From Nitrospira sp. (GTDB lineage Bacteria; Nitrospirota; Nitrospiria; Nitrospirales; Nitrospiraceae): DNA of 37,426 nt. The translations under genes were made by a program, and so were the position numbers. The DNA is taken from positions 1 through 37,426 of the forward strand of contig JAHBWQ010000016.1 of assembly GCA_019636915.1 (NCBI GenBank). The letters are read 5' to 3'. The notes under the pieces are model-generated. The model was not told the origin of the DNA. It did no database searches and saw nothing but the letters and a program-made list of their open reading frames with translations. How positions within the stretch are numbered: position 1 is the stretch's first letter; each line of letters starts with the position of its first letter. Below, one piece after another: positions 25,071 to 32,970 of this stretch.

Positions 25071-25867
25071 AACTCCACCTGTACCAGACTAGGGGCCACA
25101 ACCTTCGCCCTGAACTCTCGGCCCGAATCAAGATTGGCAACCATGATGGTCTGCCCGACTTGGCCGCTTGATTTCGTAATACCATAGGTCTGGATCGACA
25201 GACCTCCTCGACGTGCCTCGATCATGACCCGGTCACCCTTCTTCACCACGAGCGGAAGCTTCACAAACGCCGCACGCAACGGCGTCTCAGGGGGTACTGG
25301 TCGAGCGGCGCTCTTGCCGATCACCTCATCTCGATCAGTCAGAAACGGATGATTCCACTGCTGGATCCGAATACGCGTGGTTTTGAGATCTACGCCGTCG
25401 ATCAGCTCCTCCGTCTTCAACAGCCGTGTGGGAACGATGGCGTCGATCATCGCCGATACATCCGCCAATACCTGAATGGTCTTCCATGCTTTTCCACCCA
25501 CTGCAACCGCCACAGGGAAGACCCGCCGCCCAAGGCCATCGTCGGAGCTGGTCGACAATACTTGAAACTCGATGATTCCCGACGGCACAGGAACCGGCTC
25601 AGCTGGATCCAACACCGTCACCGTGATCGTCTTCACTTTTTGTGACCAGGCATGCTCCAGATGCCGATGAATCGCTCCCTGCAGCAGTTCGGCATTGAGC
25701 TCTTGCATCGCGGGCCTCTCACGTTCCTTCTCCACAGGTCGCAACTCGTGTCCCGCATTCACCAGTGTGATCGCGCGGGTATCGACTCGAGTCCCGGCTG
25801 AGACCACGGAAGTCCAGCTCAACCATCCCACCCAAAGCGACATGAGAACGATCCCGACCTTCACCAT
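25067..25867 (-). CDS. flgA: Flagellar P-ring assembly chaperone FlgA
   Basis: The 266-residue protein starts at the ATG at 25867, 6 nt after GAGGG; a GTG at 25879 overlapping flgG is less likely. It begins with a signal-anchor type stretch (VGIVLMSLWVGWLSWTSVVSAG). The C-terminal SAF-type domain includes DEVIGKSAARPVPPETPLR, PLVVKKGDRVMIEARRGGL and GQTIMVANLDSGREFRAKVV, which define FlgA. It helps polymerise FlgI into the P ring in the periplasm. The last codon is followed by a TAG that belongs to the end of the adjoining dispersed repeat. Confidence 0.93.
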   Translation of the reverse strand: MVKVGIVLMSLWVGWLSWTSVVSAGTRVDTRAITLVNAGHELRPVEKERERPAMQELNAELLQGAIHRHLEHAWSQKVKTITVTVLDPAEPVPVPSGIIEFQVLSTSSDDGLGRRVFPVAVAVGGKAWKTIQVLADVSAMIDAIVPTRLLKTEELIDGVDLKTTRIRIQQWNHPFLTDRDEVIGKSAARPVPPETPLRAAFVKLPLVVKKGDRVMIEARRGGLSIQTYGITKSSGQVGQTIMVANLDSGREFRAKVVAPSLVQVEF

Positions 25868-25878
25868 ACTATCCCTCA

Positions 25879-26670
25879 CTATCGTCGAAGACCATTGGCG
25901 ATGGACATCATCTCGTCGGAGGCTTGAATCGTCTTCGAATTGATCTCATAGCTTCGCTGGGCGATGATCATATTGACCATCTCCTCAGCAAGGTTGACAT
26001 TCGAGCTCTCCAAGAATCCCTGTTGAATCGTGCCGAACCCGGTCGTGAAACCGCCGGTTCCTTGTGTGGGAGGGCCCGATGCAAAACTATCGATGAACAG
26101 GTTGTTTCCCATCGCCACCAAACCCGAAGGATTGTCGAACCGGGTCAACTGGATCTGACCAACCTGTGAGGCTTGAGTCACACCGGGGAGCAACACTGAT
26201 ACGGTACCATCCTGACCGATATCCACCTTGAGCGCGCCGGATGGAATCGTAATGACTGGATTCAGAAGATCGCCGTCACCGGTGACGAGGTTCCCGACGT
26301 TATCTCGCTTGAAGGAGCCGTTCCTGGTGTACATGATGGTGCCGTCAGGACGGGACACCTGAAAAAACCCGTTGCCATCGATTGCCAGATCGGTCTCGTT
26401 ATTCGTTTGACGCATATTCCCTTGCAACCATTCTTTTGCCACGGTGGTCGGACGAACCCCGGTCCCGACCTGAATCCCAACGGGGAAGACGCCGACATTC
26501 GATGCGTTCGTACCGGGGAGTCGTTGGATTTGATAGACCAGATCAGCAAATTCCGCTCGGCTTCGCTTAAAGGAATTCGTGTTCACGTTGGCAAGGTTGT
26601 GCGCAATGGTATCGACATTGATCTGTTGCGCCGTCATCCCCGTCGCGGCTGTCCACATAGCACGAATCAT
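25879..26670 (-). CDS. flgG: Flagellar distal rod protein FlgG
   Basis: The 263-residue protein has the rod/hook N-terminal motif (TAATGMTAQQINVDTIAHNLANVNTNSFKR split around residue 10-35). The FlgG-specific motif is GVRPTTVAKEWLQGN with ETDLAIDGNGFFQV. The C-terminus is EEMVNMIIAQRSYEINSKTIQ. FlgG is exported and forms the distal rod through the P and L rings. GAGGAG lies 7 nt before the ATG; the flgA ATG begins 12 nt after its stop begins. Confidence 0.97.
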   Translation of the reverse strand: MIRAMWTAATGMTAQQINVDTIAHNLANVNTNSFKRSRAEFADLVYQIQRLPGTNASNVGVFPVGIQVGTGVRPTTVAKEWLQGNMRQTNNETDLAIDGNGFFQVSRPDGTIMYTRNGSFKRDNVGNLVTGDGDLLNPVITIPSGALKVDIGQDGTVSVLLPGVTQASQVGQIQLTRFDNPSGLVAMGNNLFIDSFASGPPTQGTGGFTTGFGTIQQGFLESSNVNLAEEMVNMIIAQRSYEINSKTIQASDEMMSIANGLRR

Positions 26671-26729
26671 TGTCTCTCTCCTCTACCTTGGTGATTCATA
26701 CAGATCAAACTTGCGGCACTCTGCTGTCC

Positions 26730-27500
26730 CTATGCGACTCGCCCAATGTCTTGAATGGCCACTTCAGCCATGTGATCGAGTGTTTGAATGAGTTTTTGTG
26801 CAGACTCATAACTCCGCATTCCCTCGATCATCTTCACCATTTCACCGATCGAATTGACGTTCGATTCCTCGATATGTCCGGCCAGAATCTGCGGATTCTT
26901 AACCGGCTTGCCTTTATCGGATGCGAACAGTCCTTCGGCAGACTTGACCGGCATCGCCTCATCTGGAAACTCCATGATTTTAATTGTCGCCACTGGTTTA
27001 TCGTCCACTCTGATATCGCCTTGAGGAGTGATTTCCAACTTCCCGGGAGGAATTTTGATTTCCCCCTTGGTTCCCATCACTGGATAGCCCAGTCCGTTGA
27101 CCAACCGGCGTTGATTGTCCAATGACAACATGCCGTTCCTGGTATACCGAGCCCCTTGCGGCGTCTCGACCTCCAAAAACCCTCTCCCCTGAATCGCGAG
27201 ATCCAGCGGATTGCCGGTGAGCCTGATACGACCCGCTTCAAACGTCGTTTTCATCGTGTGCGGCGCCACGAACGCACGCTCGGTCGCGCCAAATGGCCTG
27301 GCCGTGATTTGTTGTGCCAATCCCGCGCTGTGACCAATCATGGGAATGACCGCTTGATATCTTGGAAGAATCGTTTTGAAGGCCTGTTCGTCCTGTTTAA
27401 AGCCGGACGTATTCACATTCGCCATATTGTTGGCAAAGACTTGCATCCGCCGCTCATGCGCCAACGCACCCGATAGGATTGGATAAATGCCACGATTCAT
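26730..27500 (-). CDS. flgF: Flagellar proximal rod protein FlgF
   Basis: The 256-residue protein opens MNRGIYPILSGALAHERRMQVFANNMANVNTSGFKQD, a FlgF rod-type start. It has NPLDLAIQGRGFLEVETPQGARYTRNG and ends EMVKMIEGMRSYESAQKLIQTLDHM. It forms part of the proximal rod. An AAGGAG site precedes the ATG. It is the first gene of the rod-ring operon and has a sigma-54 promoter 34-51 nt upstream of its ATG. Confidence 0.95.
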   Translation of the reverse strand: MNRGIYPILSGALAHERRMQVFANNMANVNTSGFKQDEQAFKTILPRYQAVIPMIGHSAGLAQQITARPFGATERAFVAPHTMKTTFEAGRIRLTGNPLDLAIQGRGFLEVETPQGARYTRNGMLSLDNQRRLVNGLGYPVMGTKGEIKIPPGKLEITPQGDIRVDDKPVATIKIMEFPDEAMPVKSAEGLFASDKGKPVKNPQILAGHIEESNVNSIGEMVKMIEGMRSYESAQKLIQTLDHMAEVAIQDIGRVA

Positions 27501-27533
27501 TTGAACAACTCCTTCTCAGTCCCTCCACAAAGA

Positions 27534-27551
27534 CAGCAACCCTTGTGCCAG
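27534..27551 (-). promoter_or_regulatory. Sigma-54 promoter for the flgF-flgG-flgA-flgH-flgI operon
   Basis: On the minus strand CTGGCAC (27551-27545), 5 nt, then TTGCTG (27539-27534) matches the sigma-54 consensus TGGCAC-N5-TTGC with the invariant GG and GC exactly 10 nt apart (27549-27548 and 27537-27536). The expected start is near 27524, about 24 nt before the flgF ATG. A sigma-54 activator (FleQ/FlrC type) would be needed; none is visible in the window. Confidence 0.85.
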
Positions 27552-27669
27552 GAGCTTCATCATCCTCTCTTCATCGTCGCAGAGTTACAAATCGGTGAAA
27601 TATCGGCAGTTGACGATAGGTGAGAGCGGGCAACAGCATGGAGATGAATCAGACAGTGATCCGGCCAGG

Positions 27670-27712
27670 ATAGATTCTACCCAGCAGGCTGCATATTTTT
27701 CCTGGCCGACCG
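27670..27712. repeat. Degenerate repeat, island copy 1
   Basis: ATTCTACCCAGC followed by CCTGGCCGACCG and TCAC recurs with scattered mismatches at about 36691-36733. The two copies bracket the Rhs island and may be relics of one insertion sequence's end or of a duplicated insertion site. Confidence 0.5.
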
Positions 27713-27782
27713 TTCACATGATCAAGCGACACCTCATCCCGCGATACTGCACGGCCACCGAGAAGTCCACGCCCGATGTGTC

Positions 27783-28088
27783 ATGTACGCCTCTCCCATT
27801 CTGGGCTCCAGCTGGTTTCGATTCGGCTTGTGGCTGCTCGGAATTCGACACCAGCGCATTCAGCCGGGCTGCCCCTTGCAGAACGGACGGGTCGAACGGT
27901 TTATTGGAACCGTGAAGCGAGCGTTAGCGGCGGAAGCGATCACGGACGGACATGACTTCGCCGTAGCATTACAGCAGGTACGCACCTGGTACAACCATGA
28001 TCGGCCGCACGATCACTTGCAGGGCCGGACACCCGCGGAAGTGTGGGCAGGCATCACCGTGAAAGGTACGATGCGATCCAAAGAATGA
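27783..28088 (+). pseudogene. DDE integrase-core transposase remnant (C-terminal part)
   Basis: The readable frame contains LLGIRHQRIQPGCPLQNGRVERFIGTVKRAL, then TWYNHDRPHDHLQGRTPAEVW, the C-terminal third of an rve/DDE transposase of the IS3/IS481 kind. The catalytic Glu of GRVERF is there, but the region that should hold both Asp residues is missing or frame-shifted upstream. It is a dead remnant at the flgF-side edge of the Rhs island. A few more degenerate codons may extend to about 27690. Confidence 0.8.
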
Positions 28089-28302
28089 GAGGTAACCAGT
28101 GAGGGGCAGGAATTGGTTGTCCGGCGAGGTCTGTCCAGTGTCGAATAGACGAGGCACGTTTCAGCATAAAGTCCGGTGGACAGGGGCAGAAATTGTGAAA
28201 TGGTGACGTAATACTTCTCGTCAGCGAGGAGAAATTGACTCGTTTGGAGTGAAAAATCAGCAGCGAGTCGAGCCTGAACCCCCTACTGGACGCGCGGACG
28301 GG

Positions 28303-28350
28303 ACAGTCCGGTAGCGTCTGTGTTGTGATGCGCCCGGCAAGGTCGTAGGC
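28303..28350 (-). pseudogene. Scrap of an Rhs repeat downstream of the Rhs/TPR frame
   Basis: Read on the minus strand it encodes AYDLAGRITTQTLPD, the same run found inside the neighbouring Rhs gene (near 30150-30195). It is too short to be a gene and lies beyond the stop at 28368. It suggests a duplication or a second Rhs copy that recombined away. Confidence 0.7.
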
Positions 28351-28367
28351 AGGCAAGAGCTGTCGCT

Positions 28368-28886
28368 CTATAGCACAGCGGTAAACTTTTTTTTGACCAT
28401 TCTCTTGTCATAAATACTCTTGACCCCAAGAGATCGGTGTTTCAGATAGGATCGAACGTAGAGCCGAGACTGATCTAGTTTTCCAAGGGTACGGTATGTA
28501 TCCGCAATTTGATAGCGACAATCATTTAGTAGGGACTGTGCCCAAACTAGTCCTTCGCCGCATGGCCCATATGCGACCGATTTGGTCCCGCGCTTCAGAA
28601 GTTGTCTCCATATGGCAAGGGCCTGTGTGTATTTTCCCAACATATCTAGAATTCCTGCTCTGTCCCATAAGGCCAGAGGGCATCGAGGAGCCAGCTTCAC
28701 TGCCTTATCAGAAATCTCAAGCGCCTTTCGATACCTGTGTTCTTCATAGTATGTGCCGCTCAATCGCGTTAGATACCAATGGTCAGTTGAATCTTTCTTT
28801 AGCTCTTCCAGAATCAGAGCGCGAGCCCTTGCCCATTGCTCTCTCTGATAAAGGTCTTCGATGACATTCGATATACGTTTTTTCAT
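28368..28886 (-). CDS. TPR-repeat protein joined to the end of a truncated rhs frame
   Basis: The 172-residue segment MKKRISNVIEDLYQREQWA has TPR-like helices: DHWYLTRLSGTYYEEHRYRKALEISDKAVKL, LALWDRAGILDMLGKYTQALAIWRQLLKR and YQIADTYRTLGKLDQSRLYVRSYL in sequence. It looks like a stand-alone small TPR protein. It has its own ribosome site (CAGGAG, 9 nt before the ATG at 28886), yet no stop separates it from the upstream rhs frame, so it could be made alone or as the tail of the Rhs polypeptide. An immunity or adaptor role is possible because of the location but is not shown by sequence. Confidence 0.7.
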   Translation of the reverse strand: MKKRISNVIEDLYQREQWARARALILEELKKDSTDHWYLTRLSGTYYEEHRYRKALEISDKAVKLAPRCPLALWDRAGILDMLGKYTQALAIWRQLLKRGTKSVAYGPCGEGLVWAQSLLNDCRYQIADTYRTLGKLDQSRLYVRSYLKHRSLGVKSIYDKRMVKKKFTAVL

Positions 28887-30848
28887 GACTGCCAACTCCT
28901 GGGAGTTACGATGGTCACTGACAATGCGATACGTGACGCCTCCCTTAATCATGTAGTCCGGGACGTTTGCCTTCGTGCCGTACACGAATCTCGAGACTAC
29001 TGCACCAGCACCGTCCAACTCCGCCACAGGATTCAATTGATTCTGATAGAGGAACCCTTGCGTCAGCGTTCCGCTGACTTTTTTGCCAATTCGTCTGTTC
29101 TGTCCATCCACAACATATTCGATGGTGACCCCGCCCGGAAAATTCGCGGTCTTCAAGTTGCCAAGCACATCGTAGGAGAAGGTCGCCGTTTGGCCCAACG
29201 TCGGATTGCTCTTCGTGAGGAGTTCGCCATTGGCGGTGTAGGTAAAGTTCAACTGCCCGTAGCTGGTTAACCGGTCCTGCGCATCATACGTCCCCGTCAC
29301 ATTGATACTGGGCGCGATGTAGCTGGTCCGGTTGCCATTGCTGTCGTAGCCGTATGTGGCCGTGACCGCCCCGTTGGTCTTCACTTCTTGCAGACGGCCT
29401 GCCGTATCGTACGCATAGTCGAACGTCGTGGTGGTCCCACTGACCGTTTCGACCTTCTGCGTGAGGCGACCCAACTTGTCGCGCGTGTAGGTCGTGCTGA
29501 ACACGGGCGATCCGCTGACGTTCGCCGTATAACTGCTCAGTTCTCCAAACGTAGTGTAGCCCCTCGTGTCCGTGACGGTTCCAAGCGTCGTACCGGTAAT
29601 CAATCCATTTTGGGCACTTCTCACTATCGTCAAACTGCCAGCGCTTGTGAGTAACGAATCATTATCGTAACCGAAGTTGATCGTATTTCCCCCGTTGACA
29701 CTCTGGGACGTAATTCTAAAGTTATTGTCGTAATTCCGACTCACCGAACCCGCGATTGTTCCCGCCCACGTGGTGCTCTTCAAGAGTGAGCCATCATAGG
29801 TGTAGCTCAGTGTCGAGCCCGGTGCCGTGATGCTGCTCAAGGTCCCGGTGGTCGCCCCATAGGCGTACGCCGTCACTTGAGAGCCCGGCAAGGTCAACGT
29901 GCTCAAGCGGCCACCGGTGGGCTCATAGCCGAGGGTGATCGCTTGCCCATCCGGCCTCGTCACGGTGGTCAATTGGCGATCGAGGTTATAGGCGTACTGC
30001 GTGTTGCGCGGACTGAATCCCGCATCGGGTGGGTTGTAGTTCGATTCCAGATCCACCGGGGTGTAGTTGAACTGATGGACTGGTCTCCCCGGCGGCGTGA
30101 TCCCCGTCACGTTGCCGTTCGCGTCGTAGGCATAGCCGATGGTTCGAGTGTCCGGCAGGGTTTGGGTGGTGATGCGCCCGGCCAGATCGTACGCGAAGCC
30201 GACGTCTCTCAAGAGTGGATCTTGGATCGTGGTCAGTTCGTGTTTGCTATTGTACGTCAACGTGGATGTGCGCACATTCACGCCCGTGCCTTGCGTGATG
30301 GTGGCGAGCCGTCCCGACGTGTCATACGTGTAGGCCACCGGGTCCAGCCCCGTCACTTGTTCTTGCACCACGCGGCCTTTGGCATCGAGCGTCACGTCGC
30401 TGATGCGACCCGCCGGCGTCGTGGTCCGCAACAGACGCGTCGCTTGCGTGTAGGTGCTGGTGTACGTGCTCCCATTGATCACCAGCGTATCCGTCTGCGT
30501 CGCCAGACTCAAGGGATCGTTGGGATTCGACAAGGTCACGGTGCGCGTCGTCGTGAGACTTGAGCTGAGCCCGAGCGGCGTCGCCACAGTCAATGATTTC
30601 AGGATCGGACTCTGCATCCCGAAACGAGGATCCGGCCCTTCCACCTGCGTGGTGATGGTGCCATCGGGCGCGGTAATGGTCGTCGTGCCGTCGGTTTTCC
30701 GCACAGAGGTGGTGAGCCCCCCGCTTGGGGCCGTCACCGTGCGCCGCAGCTCGCCCATCGGCAGATGCTCCACTTGATAGCTCGTGGTGCGATTCAAAGC
30801 GGTCGACAGGTTCACCGTCCAGCCGGTCGCCTGCTCCGTGCGCGCCAC
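28368..30848 (-). CDS. Rhs/YD-repeat protein A, truncated at both ends and fused to a TPR tail
   Basis: An 826-residue frame carries many YD repeats (YTYDTSGRLATI, FAYDLAGRITTQ, YAYDANGNVTGI, FTYTANGEL), which build the Rhs shell that encloses a toxin. The GTG start (30848) is preceded two codons earlier by TAG and only about 10 nt from a RAYT-element end, so the true N-terminus has been cut off. Near residue 644 the core reaches YRIVSDH, where family members continue into LGSPR and then the DPxG cleavage region. Here it changes at once to the TPR gene leader (MKKRISN at residue 655). The conserved core terminus and a normal C-terminal toxin are missing. I regard it as a broken rhs gene, although the frame is clean. 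Confidence 0.8.
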   Translation of the reverse strand: MARTEQATGWTVNLSTALNRTTSYQVEHLPMGELRRTVTAPSGGLTTSVRKTDGTTTITAPDGTITTQVEGPDPRFGMQSPILKSLTVATPLGLSSSLTTTRTVTLSNPNDPLSLATQTDTLVINGSTYTSTYTQATRLLRTTTPAGRISDVTLDAKGRVVQEQVTGLDPVAYTYDTSGRLATITQGTGVNVRTSTLTYNSKHELTTIQDPLLRDVGFAYDLAGRITTQTLPDTRTIGYAYDANGNVTGITPPGRPVHQFNYTPVDLESNYNPPDAGFSPRNTQYAYNLDRQLTTVTRPDGQAITLGYEPTGGRLSTLTLPGSQVTAYAYGATTGTLSSITAPGSTLSYTYDGSLLKSTTWAGTIAGSVSRNYDNNFRITSQSVNGGNTINFGYDNDSLLTSAGSLTIVRSAQNGLITGTTLGTVTDTRGYTTFGELSSYTANVSGSPVFSTTYTRDKLGRLTQKVETVSGTTTTFDYAYDTAGRLQEVKTNGAVTATYGYDSNGNRTSYIAPSINVTGTYDAQDRLTSYGQLNFTYTANGELLTKSNPTLGQTATFSYDVLGNLKTANFPGGVTIEYVVDGQNRRIGKKVSGTLTQGFLYQNQLNPVAELDGAGAVVSRFVYGTKANVPDYMIKGGVTYRIVSDHRNSQELAVMKKRISNVIEDLYQREQWARARALILEELKKDSTDHWYLTRLSGTYYEEHRYRKALEISDKAVKLAPRCPLALWDRAGILDMLGKYTQALAIWRQLLKRGTKSVAYGPCGEGLVWAQSLLNDCRYQIADTYRTLGKLDQSRLYVRSYLKHRSLGVKSIYDKRMVKKKFTAVL

Positions 30849-30856
30849 GGGCTACA

Positions 30857-31759
30857 AGGGTCAGGTCTTGCAATCACACTTTTGTCTGCTCCGCTTGCTT
30901 CAAGCGACGACTCACCGTCGCGTAGTGCACCCCAAGATGCGCTGCAATTTCCGCCAGGCGATACCCATGCTGCCGATACGCCTCATGGATGAGCTGCGCG
31001 TGGGAACGCCGCTTCTGAAACAGGACACGGAGAGAGGGCCGCTGTGCGTGTGTCTGTCGTCGAGGAATCTCGCGGATCACGCGATTGGGTTGATACTGTG
31101 CCACAAAGTCCTCGGAGCCCAAATAGATCTGGCCCACCAACTGATCCCACGGGCGCGGCCCCCCTCGCCCCTCGGCCACAAAGACCCGATACTGTTCTTG
31201 AGCCGTGCCGACTCGGGGAGCAAACTGCTCCAGAATCCAGTCGATGGTTAACCACGGCGGGGCGCTTGTCTCCCCCACGGTCGCCCGATAGCTGCTCCAT
31301 GTCCACACACGCGGATGCGTCACCATGTTCGCCCGCACGGGATTCAGCACGACATAGCGACAGAGTTCCAGCAGATGCGCTTCCTTCTCTACCAGAATCG
31401 CCGTAAAGCGTCCCTGGAAGAGATGCCCCACTCGGCGATGCTGCCGGTTGTACGTCTGCGTATAGCGTCCATTCAGCTGCCGCATGCCGCGGGAGAGGTT
31501 AGGCTGCGGCGTTTCAAGGAGGAGATGGTAGTGATTGTCCATCAGGCAATAGGCATGGCACCGCCAGCCGAAACGATCGATGACCTGGGCGAGCAGCGCC
31601 AGGAACTGCTGCCGGTCGCGATCATCCACGACGATGTCCTGTCGGGCGTTACCTCGGCTCGTGACATGGTAGACGGCACCGGGATATTCAATGCGGAGGG
31701 GACGCGCCATAGGCGTTGGACGATAGCAGATCATGTATGTGGTTGCAAGACCTGACCCT
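30857..31759. mobile_element. RAYT transposon-like unit bounded by 22-bp inverted ends
   Basis: AGGGTCAGGTCTTGCAATCA-type ends occur at 30857-30878 and inverted at 31738-31759, differing at one or two positions. They enclose one REP-associated tyrosine transposase gene. The left end sits right at the break in rhs A and the right end faces the immunity-like gene at 31915-32529. The same end sequence recurs at 32759, 32937 and 36378. Confidence 0.75.
30874..31710 (-). CDS. REP-associated tyrosine transposase (IS200-like Y1 family)
   Basis: The protein is 278 residues from the ATG at 31710 (MARPLRIEYPGAVYHVTSRGN, the usual start of this family). It has the HUH motif DNHYHLLLE and the catalytic tyrosine in CRYVVLNPVRA. 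A C-terminal helix-turn-helix (YRLAEIAAHLGVHYATVSRRL) resembles the DnaA-type tail of RAYT group proteins. Such enzymes cut single-stranded DNA at short palindromic repeats. All catalytic residues are intact. The stop codon lies within the inverted end of the element. Confidence 0.92.
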   Translation of the reverse strand: MARPLRIEYPGAVYHVTSRGNARQDIVVDDRDRQQFLALLAQVIDRFGWRCHAYCLMDNHYHLLLETPQPNLSRGMRQLNGRYTQTYNRQHRRVGHLFQGRFTAILVEKEAHLLELCRYVVLNPVRANMVTHPRVWTWSSYRATVGETSAPPWLTIDWILEQFAPRVGTAQEQYRVFVAEGRGGPRPWDQLVGQIYLGSEDFVAQYQPNRVIREIPRRQTHAQRPSLRVLFQKRRSHAQLIHEAYRQHGYRLAEIAAHLGVHYATVSRRLKQAEQTKV

Positions 31760-31914
31760 ATTACTCCTCTATTATTACTCTATTACTGGTGGGTCATTGT
31801 TGTAGCAAAAAGTAACCGTGTTACTGCTATTCACTTGGTGAAGAGAAATTCAGCAATGAGTGGGTACGCGGATCACTACTGGAATATCCGACAGACACGC
31901 AGCTGGGGTGTTTT

Positions 31915-32529
31915 TCATTCCATGAGTTTGATCTCCCACCCTCGCAGTTGCTGTATCCAGTTCGCCACTTTTGTATGCTTGATGACGCGAGAGCATGAGA
32001 TAAGTGAGTCTATTTTCTGCCGATCTCTAGTAAATCCAATGGACATCGGAAAATCATCAAGGTAGACCAGTCCTTCAAATATCTCCGGTGTGCCGAATAG
32101 TACGCCAGCCCAAGAAAGACAACCGGTGAGTTGCCGTGTTGGCACTTCATCGACCGCACTGAGATCTTGTGTCACTCGCTTCCATTCGTCTTCTTTCTGA
32201 TCGGAAACAGACGGGTGTACCCAGTCTGCACGAAACACCACCATTAGATCATGAGCCTGGATTGTCGTTCTTACTGCGCTGGCTAAGTTTGGCTGAAACT
32301 CCTGCAAACGCTGTATCGTGAGTTCGATGCATTCAAACTTGAACTCGACATCTTCATACTTACTCCCAATTGAGAACCACTTACCAGTCCCATCCTGAAG
32401 AAGGCACTGTTGTGGAAGGTTACCGTATACACGTGGGAGTTCCCATACATCGATGGGATACACTAGATTTGCGATTGTCTGGCACTCCTGCTCAGATGGA
32501 ACAAAGGCGACTTGTCTTAGAATGGCCAT
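31915..32529 (-). CDS. Putative immunity protein of an orphan Rhs toxin tail
   Basis: The 204-residue soluble protein (MAILRQVAFVPSEQECQTIAN) has no family I recognise. Its ATG lies inside the last codons of the small toxin-like frame upstream (overlap of 13 nt, CCATGGCC), the arrangement expected of a toxin/immunity pair translated together. Composition is acidic with many Trp, typical of immunity proteins but not proof. No signal peptide or membrane segment is seen, so it would act in the cytoplasm. An immunity function is inferred from position only. Confidence 0.6.
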   Translation of the reverse strand: MAILRQVAFVPSEQECQTIANLVYPIDVWELPRVYGNLPQQCLLQDGTGKWFSIGSKYEDVEFKFECIELTIQRLQEFQPNLASAVRTTIQAHDLMVVFRADWVHPSVSDQKEDEWKRVTQDLSAVDEVPTRQLTGCLSWAGVLFGTPEIFEGLVYLDDFPMSIGFTRDRQKIDSLISCSRVIKHTKVANWIQQLRGWEIKLME

Positions 32530-32753
32530 GGTGTATCCGGCGGAAAGTGGATGGTTTCAGGTGGCTTATTACCATTACCCGGGATATCAATTCTTGGTCC
32601 TTTACCTTGCACAGGCGGTCGGATTCTTATGCCATTGGGACATACTTTAACACCCCCTGACGCATCATCGAGTGCTCCGCCCGTAAGATCCTCAACAGTG
32701 TCTGGAAAGGCATCCGCAGGCTTGTCTGTATTGGTTCTTTTGCCTGGGAACAA
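32517..32753 (-). CDS. Orphan Rhs C-terminal toxin tail (5' end cut by repeat element)
   Basis: The 78-residue frame ends in a compact basic motif: NGIRIRPPVQGKGPRIDIPGNGNKPPETIHFPPD with the C-terminus TPWPF. Tails with an IDIP-NG-KP-ETIH pattern occur at the ends of polymorphic toxins, often nuclease-like; I cannot assign a Pfam family. The TTG start at 32753 is probably artificial: the frame continues upstream into the end repeat at 32759, where an Rhs core should be. The Rhs core that once delivered it is missing. It overlaps the start of the immunity-like gene. Confidence 0.6.
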   Translation of the reverse strand: MFPGKRTNTDKPADAFPDTVEDLTGGALDDASGGVKVCPNGIRIRPPVQGKGPRIDIPGNGNKPPETIHFPPDTPWPF

Positions 32754-32758
32754 GAAAT

Positions 32759-32954
32759 GGGGTCAGGTCTTGCAATCACATACTCTCTCTCCCGTCGCAA
32801 CCAGCCAGCCCGAGTAAATATCGACACGGATTCTACGAGGTTCGGCAAGGAATGCAAGGAGGATTCGAGAGAATCGTGCACGATTCTCTGTGCAGGCAGG
32901 GTTGATCAGAGACGGGGCATGAGGATCTAATGTTGTATTCCAAGACCTGACCCC
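32759..32954. mobile_element. Non-autonomous 196-bp element with RAYT-type ends
   Basis: GGGGTCAGGTCTTGCAATCA at 32759-32778 and an imperfect inverted copy at about 32935-32954 enclose no gene. The interior has a perfect 22-bp palindrome (halves AGAGAATCGTG and its complement, 32868-32889). This is the shape expected for a palindromic REP/REPIN-type element mobilised by a RAYT. Alternatively the right copy is the left flank of the second RAYT gene, which begins 17 nt further on. Confidence 0.6.
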
Positions 32955-32970
32955 TTTTTCTCTCTCCCCT

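Noticed and set aside
29877-30563. Plus-strand open frame of 228 codons rich in Arg
   Set aside because: Antisense to the YD repeats of rhs A; regular repeats on one strand often leave the opposite strand open.
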